Below are positions 47,030-59,379 of a DNA stretch of 64,000 bases, piece by piece (the stretch's first letter is position 1; every line of letters starts with the position of its first letter). Source of the stretch: Ceratobasidium sp. AG-K. Taxonomy: Eukaryota; Basidiomycota; Agaricomycetes; Cantharellales; Ceratobasidiaceae. The notes under the pieces are model-generated. The model was not told the DNA's origin and searched no databases. It saw nothing but the letters and a program-made list of their open reading frames with translations. Position numbers and translations under genes: made by a program. The DNA is taken from NCBI GenBank assembly GCA_037039685.1, contig JAWNGF010000007.1:496001-560000 (forward strand). The letters run 5' to 3'.

Positions 47030-48641
47030 TTATTCATCATCATCGGGGACAGGGACGATCAGGCTGTTGCCAACACTGATGATCTTGTCTTTGAGGGAGT
47101 CCGGCAGAGAAGCCGTTGCGCGCGCGATCTTGTCCTCATCAGTCTGGAGTTCATCAGCGTTGGCCGGAATTTCAGCCCGGCGGCCAGTACTCCATTCGCG
47201 GAGCATGCGATCGGAGCGAGATAGTCTAGAGTGGCGCTTGGAGGTAGTGACGTTGGAGGCTTCGCATTGACTCATTATAGTGGCATAGGTGTCCGATGCA
47301 ATGCCGGCGTTGAGCGTCCCCCAACCTTCACGTTCTGCACGAGGGAATTTGTCACTAGATGTAGTTCGGTTAGTGTATTGATCCCCGGACTGATCAAGTC
47401 CTGATTACTCACATGAACACGTACCAACGGCGTGCCTTTTCGCCATTCTACAACCCCAAATGATAATTCAGTTTCCTGGATGTTCGCAGTAGACTTCGAC
47501 TCACGAAGGTAAGTTCATCTTTCAAACGCCAACCGACCCACCCCAACGCGATAATAGGGTACTTTCCCTTGGCCTCGTGTTGACACTATGCATAATATAT
47601 GTGTTGAATACTTTGCCTTCCGATCTTCTGAAAGGGGTTACATACAGTGGTTGTAGTCATACTAGCCGTGCAATTCGAATTGGAAGCCCCGATATTGATT
47701 GCCCGTGAGATACTTGTCATCGTGCTTGTCTCAAAAGTCTGTGCTTTTGCAAACGTTTTCGTACTGATACGCGCCCAAAACTTCAATCTCGGGGACGATT
47801 GATGGCGAGGGCAAAGATGCTTACTAGGTTTGGGTGAATGACACAGTTGTCGAGACTTTTCCAACCAGCGGGATCGAGCCCTAGTTCAGACGAGTAAGCC
47901 TTGCCCTCCAAGATTTAGGGGAGGGGTATACGTACAGACATGGTCATCGACACGCCTGCCGCAGTGGCGAAACTATCGGTTTCAGTGAGAGTAGTCGAGG
48001 TTTTGGTGCCGGATTGAACATTGATGGTGACCGTACTATAGCGGCCATATCAGTAGGATGCGTTGGAATTTAAATGTTCAGCATACCCAGGCGCGTTGCT
48101 AGATTTGTCGATGAGGTTGACGGTGGAAGGGTTGCACTGCAGCTCTTGGGCTGGTTCAAAGACTGCGTTCCAACCCCTATACATAATCTGTTGAGTATTG
48201 ATTGTGGGGCAAGCTTATGAGGCACCCACTCGGCGCAAAACCAGTTCTCGTTGAACTTGGTGATGGACTCATGTCCAAAAAGAACCTCTTTGTAGGGGCG
48301 ATCTGTGTGTCAAATCAAATTCAGACGTCACCTTCGCTAAAATACACTTGGCAAACGTACCAGCCGGAATACCAAGGTCACTGGATAAACGCTTATTAGC
48401 CTGAATTTTTGGATGGTGAGCGCAAGAATACTCACGCGAAGGCAAGTTTACGGATTGCCTCCTTTTTTGGAAATGATTCCCACTGATCCTTGTCCATCCT
48501 CTTGCAGCGAGGATCAATTCCCACAGGGAGAGTAGATTGCGCATTGACAATGCTCGCGGCAGCAACTATGTCGTTCTACGATTTAGAATCCAGAACGTTT
48601 GTACATGACCTGTAGTACTCACGGAAGGCTAGGAAAAACAT
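47030..48641 (-). CDS. Predicted secreted protein of unknown function
   Basis: Minus strand, many short exons. ATG at 48641-48639; the first intron joins MFFLAF to LAAASIVNAQS, giving a clean signal peptide with cleavage after VNA. The mature part begins with a basic KRMDKDQW segment, then a beta-rich Ser/Thr region (TVTINVQSGTKTSTTL, FATAAGVSMTMS) with few Cys, and a helical, charged C-terminus (from 47275) ending VPVPDDDE at 47032-47030. I recognise no domain. The repeated TVTI/STT strands resemble extended secreted beta-proteins of Agaricomycetes, but that is only an impression. Start choice depends on the first splice; exon borders in the middle are approximate. Confidence 0.55.
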
Positions 48642-50048
48642 GTTGGTCCGAGTATGTGACTAGATACCAGTGAACGAAAGGTAACGAAAAGAATGGATGT
48701 GAATAATAGGTGGAGCCGGCTCTGGAGAGATTTGTTGAGTAGGAGACAGAGCCACGCGACGCAGATTTATAGGAATCGGCCGCAACCAATGCTCGTCATC
48801 TATATTAGCATATATCCAGGGTCAGAGTGAAGGTCGTAGAATCCTGTTTGGTATATCGTCAAGCATTCAGCTTGGCATGGATGGCAGAAGCGGAGAAGAG
48901 TCGTGAGAGTTGTCAGGATCTTCAGCCCGTCGTCGAGACGACCACATGGGACGGAGCCGGTAGAGTACACTCGACGATTCGGGAATCCGGCAGAAGCACG
49001 ATGAGGCTGATATTCAAATTGGCCAACTGATCAAGAAGCTGAGTCTCTTTCTTGTACATGTACTCGTAGCGAATCACAGATACTAGCCGACAGGAAGTCG
49101 GGGTACGCCCGAAGAGAGGCCAAGTGAGGGTACGAATGTGAAGGAGGTGATCATACTATGTTCCCACTTACCATAGTATTCCACCGATGTGCGCTCACGA
49201 CTTGATGTAAAGGCATGTCAGCTTGGATGAAGGTTGCACATACAGATCATAATAGATCACCGAAGAATATTCAATACCAGCCACGTTCAACATAGCGACT
49301 TGAGAGGTGCCAAAGGTAAGAGGCCCCTTGGCCGCATTATAATGTCTGCTGGAGCAATACAATGTGATGGAATGGGCTGCTATGTGCGCGATGCGTGGAC
49401 ATCTTAGAGTCCCTGGTGGTAGTAGTGGTTTTCGAAATAACAATCATAGAAATAAACACTGTTGGGGGCCGAGGGACTGAATATTAGTGACCTGCACACT
49501 GAACCAAAAATGGCCGCTTTCAGTGACGTATTGTCTTAGGCTTCAGGCATTTTGCGCGTGGTTCGGGTTGATCCTTACCAAAAACAGTATATTTGAAATG
49601 ATTGAGGAGCTAATTTGCCCCCCGGTCAGCCCTGGAGATAAGGTTCAGTGGAAATATAGCTGAAAGCGGCCACGGTCAGTGCTTTGGACCATGAGTTTTC
49701 AATGTTTAGATCGCAAGGATTCAGCCCGCCTAGCCCACACAGTGTAAAAGGGTCTGCTTCACTTCTTGACAATACTATAACGTGATAGATTTCTATGGTG
49801 CCAGTGTTTCGGTAGATTCATAGGCATGCGTCACCGGCGGGGCGTTTCTTTATAATATCAAACGTCTATGGTTCTAAGCACATGCCCATTTTGTAGCTCG
49901 GATTCATGGTAATATTGGTCTCACTAAAAGGAGGGAGTGCGAATTCGGGAGTCAAACGTACTAATCTTTGGTGTCTCGAGGTCGCGAAGTCACTCCAATA
50001 AAATGGATGGCGGTAACTGGGCCTCAGTCACTTCGACAGCACGAGTTA
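48642..50048. other. Intergenic, with an inverted-repeat element
   Basis: No gene supported. The interval serves as upstream region for the minus-strand secreted-protein gene and contains the small inverted-repeat structure at 49497-49681. Confidence 0.4.
49497..49681. repeat. Possible 185-bp MITE-like inverted-repeat element
   Basis: CACTGA...TGGCCGCTTTCAG at the left (49497-49523) and CTGAAAGCGGCCA...TCAGTG at the right (to 49681) are inverted copies with a small length difference. No target-site duplication is clear. Confidence 0.4.
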
Positions 50049-50249
50049 CAGTCAAACCCCTCTATTACGATAAAAGAAGATGCCGAGCATTTAACCACCC
50101 TGGGTCCGCCATTGTATCGTAAGAGCACAGTTGTCTGAAGGGCCTTGTACCTACTAGATCTGAGAAAATAATTGACGGGCAGTGGTTTGAGGGATAGAAA
50201 TATGTTTATCAGTCGACAAAAAATGTATCGTTATCAAGGGATTTGACTG
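50049..50249. mobile_element. 201-bp MITE of the Tc1/mariner (pogo/Fot1-like) type
   Basis: Starts CAGTCAAACCCCT and ends AGGGATTTGACTG. The 24-bp ends are inverted repeats with four mismatches, flanked on both sides by TA (50047-50048 and 50250-50251), the Tc1/mariner target duplication. The CAGT start is typical of pogo/Fot1. Too short to encode a transposase. Confidence 0.8.
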
Positions 50250-50419
50250 TACTTGCAGATTCAAGGGGTTTTATCGGCACCAAGTTGCTAGTCATAGTGG
50301 GTCGTCATCATGCCGGTTGAGGATAAACCGGGGTAGGGGCTTGAAGCGTACTTTTGGCTTAGCCAGTGGCGTCTTCCGTGTCTTACGTAAAGTAGCTTTC
50401 GGACCTGTACTTGACCACC

Positions 50420-53400
50420 ATGCGGCATAGTGGAGGGCCGCTCGGTGTCATCCTCTTTGGACTTTCATATACAGTTTGGTCTAAACAGGTCAACCAGCAG
50501 TACGAGTATCGCTCGATTCCTGTCCCTGTCTCCCAATTCTATGACAACGTCGCTACCGTCGATTTTGATGGTAACGGGGCGAGCTATGCCGTTGACCATC
50601 TTCCCACTGGTCATCTGATAAGCGAGAACGTTCAGGTGAGCCTCAATGAAGTGCGCCGGTGATTGAGTAACAGCCGACTGTCATTCTAGTTTGCCCTCCC
50701 AAAGTGGGGTAACGACTTGCCGGACAATTTCGTTTCCAACAATCAGGTGCTGTCTGTTGACTCGGGGTTTGTTCGAGAGTTTCATGTATTGTACGCGGGC
50801 GACTGGATCGACGGTAAGTTCGCTTGGCTTGGGATTCCCTGTTGCCCACTTCATCAACCCCACTTCCGTAGGAGAGAATGGGGCGCAATTTGAATTTGAA
50901 TTCGAAGACTCCAGCACACAACAAGTCGAATGTACGTAGTCAAACCCATTCCCTTTACGCTCGTCGCTTCAATATACTCATTTAATTTGGTAACTAGTAT
51001 CTGTGAAGAACTGGTGGAACTTGCACTGGTTGAACTCTGGTCCAGTCAAAACGCGAGTCTATATTGGCTTTCTTGGATGAGGGTATTTACTGGTTTACAG
51101 GCCATATCATAACACGCCACACGGACGCAACTACAACATTACTCAACTGCATCATTGGTTCACTACCGTATCTTCTGCTTCTCCCCTCAAGTCCATCCGT
51201 TTTCCTCCCGGAGCAAACAGAAACCGGCTGCACGTCTTTGCTCTTTCACTGGTTCCAGCTTACGCACACGCCGATGATCAAGCAGTGTCCACCCCAGCCA
51301 TCAGCGTGAAGAATGTTCGACTCACAACTTTAAAGACAGAGGAGGGAGATTCGGTTGTTCAGGTCACGCTTGCGAACCTTCGGGTATTGGCTGCTCCTTC
51401 CTACACATTTGCTTCTAATCATGGCTCCACCGCCCATGTCATCGGGCATCGTTCCCCCCGACGCCCTCACCCAGGCGGGGATCAATGGATCATGTCGACT
51501 AAACACCGAGGCAGCGACCAAGTACGCGACTATGAGCACTACACATCTGCCGTCCTATCCGGTCCACACGAAGTCATTGTGCGGGCTGTTGATGGAGGCC
51601 ATCGCGTCCGAACTGTGTCTCCTGGGCATATTTTCCGACTGATGCCTGGGGATGACGTGCGGGTGGACGTAGGGGTCATATTTGACTTTGAGTCCAAAGG
51701 GCTGGTTGGGCATGTGTTGACCACCTTGGAGGCTATAGGAATTCCCCCTTCCATGATTCGCTGGTTCTCGACGCCAAAGGAAGTTGTCGAGGTTGAGGTT
51801 GTCGTTGTGTCAAGCGTCACCAACTCGCCTATCGCCAAGTCGACTGGTTGGGATCTTAATCTATCGTACTCTGATGCCTTGGTAGACGAAGAGAGTTATT
51901 GGACGCCTACGGCGGAGAGCCTGTCTCGGCACGAGACCCCGCGCTGGGTAAGTCGCGATTGAATGGGATCTATCTTTCTGCTAATCCTCAGGCGTTAGTG
52001 GAACAATGCTAAGTTTGGAATATTGTGAGTTGGAGCTTGTAAGCCTGGGCCGGCCCCGCCCTGATTGTTGATTAGTATCCATTGGGGAATCTATTCGGTG
52101 CCTGGATGGGTAAATATCATTGAACGTACTCTGGATGCTCAATTTAATTTTGTGTAATTTATAGGTGCCGATCGGATACTATGAGGAATGGTACAAGTAG
52201 GTTCCATTGAGCTGCAAACCAGCATTCGATATTGTGTTTATAAACTTTGCAGTTGGTGGCTTCACAACCCCGCTCAACCATCTAACATACTTTGGAATTA
52301 CCATCGTGAAACATATGGAGAGGTAGCTGCGCGCGTAAAACCTACATACCCGAATTAACGCCGAATTTGGCTCTTTTTACAGGATAAACTTTACGATGAC
52401 TTTATTCCCGAATTCAATGGCGCCAAGTTCAATGCTTCTCAGTGGATCGATCTTTTTGCTACTGCGGGTGCTAAGTACTTTGTACTTGTCACAGTAAGTG
52501 CCATTCACGCTTAATACAGCGATAATTACCACCACCTAATTAGAAACATCATGACGGGTTCTCTTTATTCGACACTCACGACAGCACTCACCGAAGTAGT
52601 GTTTACCTCGGACCAAAACGGGACTTTATTCGTGAGCTAATGGACGCGTCGAGTGAAAGGCACCCTACGATGCGCAAAGGGACCTACTATAGTATGCCCG
52701 AATGGTAAGTGGGGGCTGGATTCCAATAGGCAGCTTTGGCTGTAGCCAAGTTTCAATCAGGTTCAACCCCGCAGCTGGCCCGTATGGTTTCGGCAATTGG
52801 CCAGGACATCTTGCGACCGGAGCATACAATCATTCGCTCGTCGAGCCTTATACCGGATATATAGAGGGAAAGGACTATCTTCGTGATATCCAGCAGGAGC
52901 ATATGCGTATCTTAACTGAGGAGTATGGCTCAGAGATTATGGTGTGTTTGGCTAGTGTTCGCAATGTCATTCTGACAGGATGGTGCGTAGTGGTGCGATA
53001 TTGGAGGACCAAACCGAACGCTCGAATTTGCCGCCGAGTGGTACAACAGGGTTGCTAAAACTGGGAAACAAGTTGCTATCAATAACCGTTGCGGCGTCGT
53101 CCCAGATTGTAAGCATTCGTATCATCCTGTCCAACATACTTCTTGACTGCTTAGGTCAGTTGACACTCCGGAATACACGAGATTCAGCTCGATTCAAACC
53201 CATAGTTGGGAGACGAGCGAGGGCATCGATCCGTACGTGAACTGCCCGAGAGCTACTAGTCTCCCTTTCTCATAATGGGGTCTCTGTAGGTATAGTTATG
53301 GGTATAACCGTCAAACCAAGGATGAGGAGTACCGGTCTGCCGAGACTATCATTCAGACTTTAGTCGATATTGTGTCAAAGAACGGAAACTAGTCAGTTTT

Positions 53401-53897
53401 TCGTACTCTTCCTCTCACTTGCGCTCACGCCACCTTGACCAGCCTTCTGAACCTCGGACCAACCGGAGAAGGTGAAATTATTCCTGCCATGGTCGAGCGC
53501 CTAATAGAAGTCGGAGAATGGCTCGAGCACTCGGGGGGGTGTATTTTCAACACGGTTAGTACCTCCTTGGTACATTCACGCAATTTAAACTTATGTCCTG
53601 GTAATGATATAGACGTATTCTTTTCTCGGCGCCGAGGCATCTTCGGTCAGATTCACCTCGACTCCCGACTCGTTTTGCATGATATCCCTATCGCCGCCAG
53701 TGGATGGCGTCCTTAAGATCGATAGGCCAGTGCCCATCCTTCCGGGTGATCACATCATGCTTCTGGGTGCTGGCAGTTTGGGACCCCTTGCTTGGTCGTA
53801 TCACAACGGCGAGTTGGCGGTTATTGTCCCGGAAGCTGCTGTGAAGACTGTCAAGCATGCATGGGCCTTTAAGATCGTCTACGGGGACGTCCGGTAG
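50420..53897 (+). CDS. Secreted GH29 alpha-L-fucosidase
   Basis: ATG at 50420 with a hydrophobic N-terminus (GVILFGLSYTVW) consistent with a signal peptide; stop at 53897; about fourteen short-intron exons. The first 300 or so residues form an extra N-terminal beta-rich region outside the core fucosidase fold. The GH29 core begins near 52010 (WNNAKFGIFIHWG, PEFNGAKFNASQW, VTKHHDGFSLFD) and continues with WPGH, EWYNRVAKTGKQVAINNRCG and FLLNLGPTGEGEI. Splicing near 52940-52992 joins SEIM to WCDIGG, whose Asp is the expected nucleophile. The enzyme removes alpha-linked fucose from glycans, here probably host or environmental polysaccharide. No premature stop is evident when introns are removed. 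Confidence 0.85.
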
Positions 53898-55079
53898 GTG
53901 ATTGCGTTTAGCGTAATTGACTAAGCAATTTCGAGAAGGGCTCGTGTTGTAAAGTAACTGAAAGTATACAATGAAATAAGCAAGGTGTGGAGATGGGGGC
54001 GTAAACACAGAGGGATTCCAGAAGGGTGCCTAATTAGGTCGTTCTGGACTAGAGCCAGATAAGTTTCGCCTGAATCTAACACGCAATTGATCCAACGACT
54101 GCTCATTGCGCTCATATTTATTTTTGAAGAAATCCTTTGTACAACTGGTGGGATTCGTCGGCGTGGGCCCAGTGGTTGTTTGGTACCAAAGTCGACGCTT
54201 ACGTACGAGCTACTGAAAGTGCGTTCTTCCCCCTTCATTGAAACGATGGTAGAGCTTATATAAGAGCTTGTAGCGCGAGCAGCAAGCTGCATTGAATTTT
54301 GAAGGCAATACCATTGGTACTTGGGAGGGCTTTGTGAATCTAAAACTGCCTTCGGGCTAACGTAGAAAAAACCACTATGCTTATAATACGAGTAGACTAT
54401 TGGCAATGCGTCCGCCTAGGTAATACTAGCCGACTATGTCACAGATAAATGTTATGGCGGGATAATTAAGCGAACCTGCACAGAAAATTACTCGCATTGG
54501 AGAGAACAGCGGATTCCTATAGCTGGTGGAGGTGGAGAAAGAGAGAAGGAAGCATATCCGAGGTACCGGACCACTACTACAACGTAAGTAAAGAGGTCTC
54601 CATGGGCAAAGACTCATTAACAGAGCGCATATAGTCTATAGGTCCGTGGCGAGTGCAACCTAACCATCGGGACAGAAGAAACAACTCTATTTGCCGGGCC
54701 ATCATTGTCACCTGATATACTTATCAAAAGACTGGGAACGTTGGGTAGCAGCAAACCATCCGAGGTACCGATGAACGGGCGGAATTATTACCGAGATACG
54801 GAATAGTATGTGAACTCAATTTTATTACGCTAAGCAGCATAAATCATTTCTGATTCAAACCGCGTGATATAGTATAATGAACTGCGCTGTCATTGTAAGA
54901 ATGTACATACAGAATCATGTGCACTTATATAAAGGACAGAATCTACGGCATTAACGCAGCTGAGCTGGGAGGCAGGAACCCGAACCACAATCATAAGCGC
55001 CTGGCGATTGCTGGCACCCGAAACGGGCACTTACGTATACTCTAGATCCCTTGAAGTTCAGTGCTCCACTTCCATAATT
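53898..55079. other. Intergenic
   Basis: A 161-codon minus-strand frame (53921-54406) overlaps the fucosidase 3' flank and shows no domain; not called. The segment from about 54928 shares an AATCATAAGCGCCTG block with 57074-57090, the upstream flank of the F-box pseudogene, so the duplication included promoter DNA. Confidence 0.45.
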
Positions 55080-56753
55080 ATGCTCAAGCTCATCACAGAA
55101 TTGGGTGCGGCGGGCAATCTACTTGAAGCTGCGTTACTTCGATATCTTAGCGCTTGCACAGCCATTCAGACCTACTATTCTCAATGTAACGCGCTCTCCG
55201 GTGTCCCGCAAATGCTCTCCAGCTGTATCGCCAGTGAGGTAACAACCGTCTCTTCATACGAGTTCAAGTTAAAGCAATCCATCTCGATTATCGGCCAAGC
55301 CAGAAACTGTTCCACAACTCTCACCCATATCCACGCCCTTCCGTCCGAGATCCTCGCTCGTATCTTCCTACTCGTAGCTGGTGGTTCCTCCAGGGTCGAT
55401 GCCAGGAGTGGCAAATCGAGGGCGATACCAAGATACCCTGATTTTCTATCTCATGTGTGCTCTCGCTGGCGCCACACCGCCTTAGACCTTCCAGAGCTGT
55501 GGTCAGATGTCGATCTAGTTTACTACCACTCTGCGAGCCAGAAGTTCATAGATCGCGCAAAGATTTTCGTGACTCGGGCAAGGCATTTACCCTTAGATAT
55601 CCACGTACGAGCGCCAACCCCCCTGGATTCTGGCCGTGACATCGGGGTGACCCTTGCCTTTATTTCTTCGCTCGGGAAGCGCATCACATCGTTTGAGCTA
55701 GTCATACCGGCGACCATCGCTGATTTCCATGGTGCGTTTTATGAGCTCTTATTCGAGGATTTCGAACCAGGAATGTTACGCAACCTGACTATCAAGGACT
55801 ATAGCTCTCATGCACCAGATTTTATCCGCGGCTCGGATAGCGCCGATGCCGAGGATGAAGACGAGGAACTGGAAGATATGGCTGAGACCAACACCCTTCG
55901 CTTACGCGCCACCCTCGAATCCTTCGAATCGCTCCTACTCCACGTTAAATATCTTCAATTGGATGGAAGGTATCCGCGCTGGACAAGCCAAGCATACCAT
56001 GGGCTTGTAGGGCTACGTCTCGATCAGCCCACCAGGCGAGGGTGGAGTCGGAGCATCACCACGTCAGAACTCCACAGCATCTTTTCATCCAGCCCCAAAC
56101 TGGCTGTGCTTCACTTTGGACTTCAGATTATTGACGATCCTGCGACCAGCCATGATATGGCCCCAGTGTATATGGAGGACTTGGAAGTGCTAAGTTTCAA
56201 ACCATATTCCAGTCAAGCCCAGCTGGAACGATTTCTCTCCTTGCTTGCTCTTGGCTCAAAGCCGTTACAGTTCGCCGTACGGATTCATGCGGTTAGGGAG
56301 GCACTATCAAACCCTGATGGTCCGATTGCAAGGTTCCTCAAACATTCAAACATTACGCGGCTTTATATTGGAGGAAGCGGGCACGAATTCGAGGCCGAAA
56401 AACTCCTGGTTCTGTTGCCTCGGCTCCGCGTTTTAGCCCTTCAGGGGTTTTACAAGAGCCAGGCAATTCCTCCAGTCCGAAAACCCTCTGAGAATATCCA
56501 TCCGGTTGTATCCCTTCAACTAGATACCGTCTACTTGCAAGGAGGACACTATGATCTAGAATACCTCGATCAACTAATAAAGAACTGCTCGATTCAATCT
56601 CTAGTCGTCTGGAGGACTACAGTATCTCGTGCCAGTGGCTCCATGGAGTTAGATGCCGATGTGGTAAAGGCGGAGCTGTCCGCACTGTGTCCTATATTTA
56701 GGTACATTGACGCTGGTGCGGCCAATCCTATCGAATGGGGCTTTCCGTTTTGA
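55080..56753 (+). CDS. F-box-like protein
   Basis: Single exon, 557 residues from the ATG at 55080 (MLKLITELGAAGNLL); an upstream in-frame extension exists, but this ATG matches the start seen in both paralogues. After an N-terminal helical region the F-box-like motif reads IHALPSEILARIFLL...YPDFLSHVCSRWRHTALDLPELWSDV (about residues 82-150). The rest is a leucine-rich, repeat-like body with an acidic insert (EDEDEELEDM). Such proteins are expanded in Rhizoctonia-type genomes and are thought to recruit substrates to SCF ubiquitin ligases; the substrate is unknown. Two decayed paralogues lie downstream. Confidence 0.75.
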   Translation: MLKLITELGAAGNLLEAALLRYLSACTAIQTYYSQCNALSGVPQMLSSCIASEVTTVSSYEFKLKQSISIIGQARNCSTTLTHIHALPSEILARIFLLVAGGSSRVDARSGKSRAIPRYPDFLSHVCSRWRHTALDLPELWSDVDLVYYHSASQKFIDRAKIFVTRARHLPLDIHVRAPTPLDSGRDIGVTLAFISSLGKRITSFELVIPATIADFHGAFYELLFEDFEPGMLRNLTIKDYSSHAPDFIRGSDSADAEDEDEELEDMAETNTLRLRATLESFESLLLHVKYLQLDGRYPRWTSQAYHGLVGLRLDQPTRRGWSRSITTSELHSIFSSSPKLAVLHFGLQIIDDPATSHDMAPVYMEDLEVLSFKPYSSQAQLERFLSLLALGSKPLQFAVRIHAVREALSNPDGPIARFLKHSNITRLYIGGSGHEFEAEKLLVLLPRLRVLALQGFYKSQAIPPVRKPSENIHPVVSLQLDTVYLQGGHYDLEYLDQLIKNCSIQSLVVWRTTVSRASGSMELDADVVKAELSALCPIFRYIDAGAANPIEWGFPF

Positions 56754-57153
56754 CTGATTCTCAATGGATCTGTTTGATGTTTATGTGCCGAGATTGCTTG
56801 GATTAGACATCAGCTTGGGCAAAGGGTGTGTATCCCTACTGGGAATGTATGCTTCGTTTGACTGTCAGCGAATTCTTGATGCCGTGGGCGCGAAACATAA
56901 CAGGTGTGTGACTGTCAGTCGATGGTCTGTCTCGTAGGTAGGTGATTTAGACGCTAATACAAAGTATGGCACACGATTTGTTAAATTGAAAAAAAGCTTA
57001 TGTATGCCATTTCAATATTTAGTAGACGGCTGCTAAATCACACCCACAGTGCGCTGCGCAAATGGAGGAGTTAGAATCATAAGCGCCTGCCGATCGTCAA
57101 CGCCCAACTTGGGCACTTACAGTATTTACGGTTGACATCCAACTCTCCGCACT
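56754..57153. other. Intergenic between F-box paralogues
   Basis: No gene. The right part (57074 onward) is homologous to the upstream flank of the intact F-box gene. Confidence 0.4.
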
Positions 57154-58819
57154 ATGATTGAGCTCATCGCAGAACTCGATACAGCGAGTCACCTCCTCGA
57201 GGCTGCCTTAGGTCGATATCTCAGTGCCTGCGAAGGCATTCAGGCCTATTCCGAGCAATGAAGTGCACTTACAGCTATCCCAAAAACGCTCTCCGACTGC
57301 CTCGCTGGTGAGGTGGCATCCATCTCTACATACAGGTTTAAGATCAAGCACGCGCAGTCGATGATAGGCCAAGCTGGAAACTGCTCCACTACCTTGGCCC
57401 CCATCTACGGGCTTCTTACCGAGATCCTTGATCGCATTTTCCTACTCGTAGTTGGCGTTTCTTGTGCAGTGGGTGTAGATGACAGAAAATCCAGAGCAAT
57501 GCCGAGGTATCCTGAATTCTATCTCAAGTATGGTCGCGCTGGCGCAACACAGCCTTGGATCTATCGGAGCTCTGGACGCACATCGACCTTGTCTACCATC
57601 ACTCGTCCAGCCAAAATTATGTAGATCGCGCAGAGTTTTTCGTGGCTCGAGCGAGGCAACTACTCCTAGATACTCACATACGAGCTCCAGCATCCCTAGG
57701 CCACCACAGTGGAACCGAGGTTATCCACGATTTCCTTTCTTCTATCATGAAGCGTATCGTATCTCTTGCTTTGGCTTCACCAGGAGCAAATAAGGTTATA
57801 CCAAAGACGTTTTATGAATTCCTGTTTGGAAATCTCGAACCCGCACGCCGTCTTCACCTTAGAATCACGGACCACACCCCATATGCTCCCGACCTTATCC
57901 ATGCACCAGATCACCCAAGCCATGGAGATGAAGACGAGGAGATGGAGGATCTAGATGAGGCTAACACTATCCACTTGTCCGTCACCCGGGGACGAATTGA
58001 AGCACACTTGTTCCATGTCAAATTTCTTTGGCTAGATGGGATATACCTGCGCTGGGCGAGTCAAGCATACCATAGACTCGTAGAGCTGTACCTTGACCAA
58101 ACCTTAGGCCGCAATCCAAGGCGTTCCATCACTGTGTCAGAACTTCGGATGATCATTACATCCAGCCCTAAATTGGCAAAGCTTCATTTTGCGCTTGAGA
58201 TAATTGACCATCCTCCCGGCAGCCATGCTGTCCCCCAGTGCATTTCGAGGACTTGGAAGCACTGAACTTGCAATTATTCCTTAATCAGGGCCACCTAGAA
58301 CGACTTCTCTCCTTGCTTATTTCTGGCTCAAAGCCGTTGCAGTTGACCATACGGCTTCAAAACACTGTGGAGACCTTATCGGATCCTAATTCTCCCATCA
58401 CAAAGTTCTTTAAACGCTCGAATATTGCCCGACTATGTATAGGTGGGGCATCTCAGGCATTAGAGGTTGGAACCCTTATCGCGTTACTGCATCGGCTGCG
58501 CGTTTTGGCTCTTGAGCGGTTCTATCGTGCTCGAACTTACCTTCCACTAACGGGAGCCTCAGGGGATAGTCCTCCACCTACACCCCCTCGGATAGATGCT
58601 ATCTACTTTCACGGCGGGCACTATTACATGGAGTACCTCGACCAGCTGGTAAAGAGTTACTCGATTCAACCTGTGGTCATCTGGAAGACTTGTATATACC
58701 AGGGCGACAAAGAGCTAGATAATGACAAGCTAATAGCGGAACTCTCCGTTCGGCACCCTGTAATTAGGCATTTCAATGCGCTCGAGAGTAATCCAATTGA
58801 ATGGGGTTTCCAAATTTGA
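57154..58819 (+). pseudogene. F-box-like paralogue, broken
   Basis: Tandem copy of the gene at 55080. It opens MIELIAELDTASHLLEAALGRYLSAC, has a TGA at about 57259 (where the intact gene has TGT), and shifts frame near 57530 and again near 58235. The body (DLSELWTHIDLVYHHSSSQNYVDRAEFF, the acidic GDEDEEMEDL insert, and the C-terminal NPIEWGF) parallels the intact copy throughout, so it is a full-length duplicate that decayed by one nonsense change and two indels. Confidence 0.8.
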
Positions 58820-59379
58820 CCAACTCTTAATGTACTATAGTTATCATTGCTCAATGTTAAGCGGTGCACTTGCTGAACGTAGAACAACATCGATGAAGGA
58901 AACGCCCAAGTCCGGACACAAGTAACGTAAACTAAATATTATAGCTAAATATATATACTGATAGCGGGGAAACTGCGGGAGAGGTGTGCATTAGGATGAG
59001 GTACCGTTTAGGAATGGGTACTGGCGTGAATGCGCATATCCGTGAGTCCAACTCGCACAATGACTCGACATACGGAGTGCTTTCTTACTAATCTAATGAT
59101 GCATATATATACATATAAATTTGTGAAATGCCATGCGCGTTTCGATAGCACCCCGTCTCCCGATTCCCGCCAGGCTAACAGACTTCAGGTGGTTGGCATT
59201 CCAGTGTGTGGCGTTCGAGAGTGAAACAGTGGCAAACACCGGTGAAATAAGCGCCCGGTTAATTCAACTAGAACCAACGGCCATCGTGTGAACCATGGAC
59301 GCTCTCACCTCGAGCCGGGCTTTTAACCTGCACCACGAGTGGAGTTGACTCCCCCTTACTTCGGCCTCCTCAAAATACC
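58820..59379. other. Intergenic
   Basis: No gene seen; an AT-rich stretch with ATATATACATATAA lies at about 59104-59117. Confidence 0.4.

Noticed and set aside
53921..54406. 161-codon minus-strand frame after the fucosidase gene
   Set aside because: No recognisable domain and probably part of the fucosidase 3' region.
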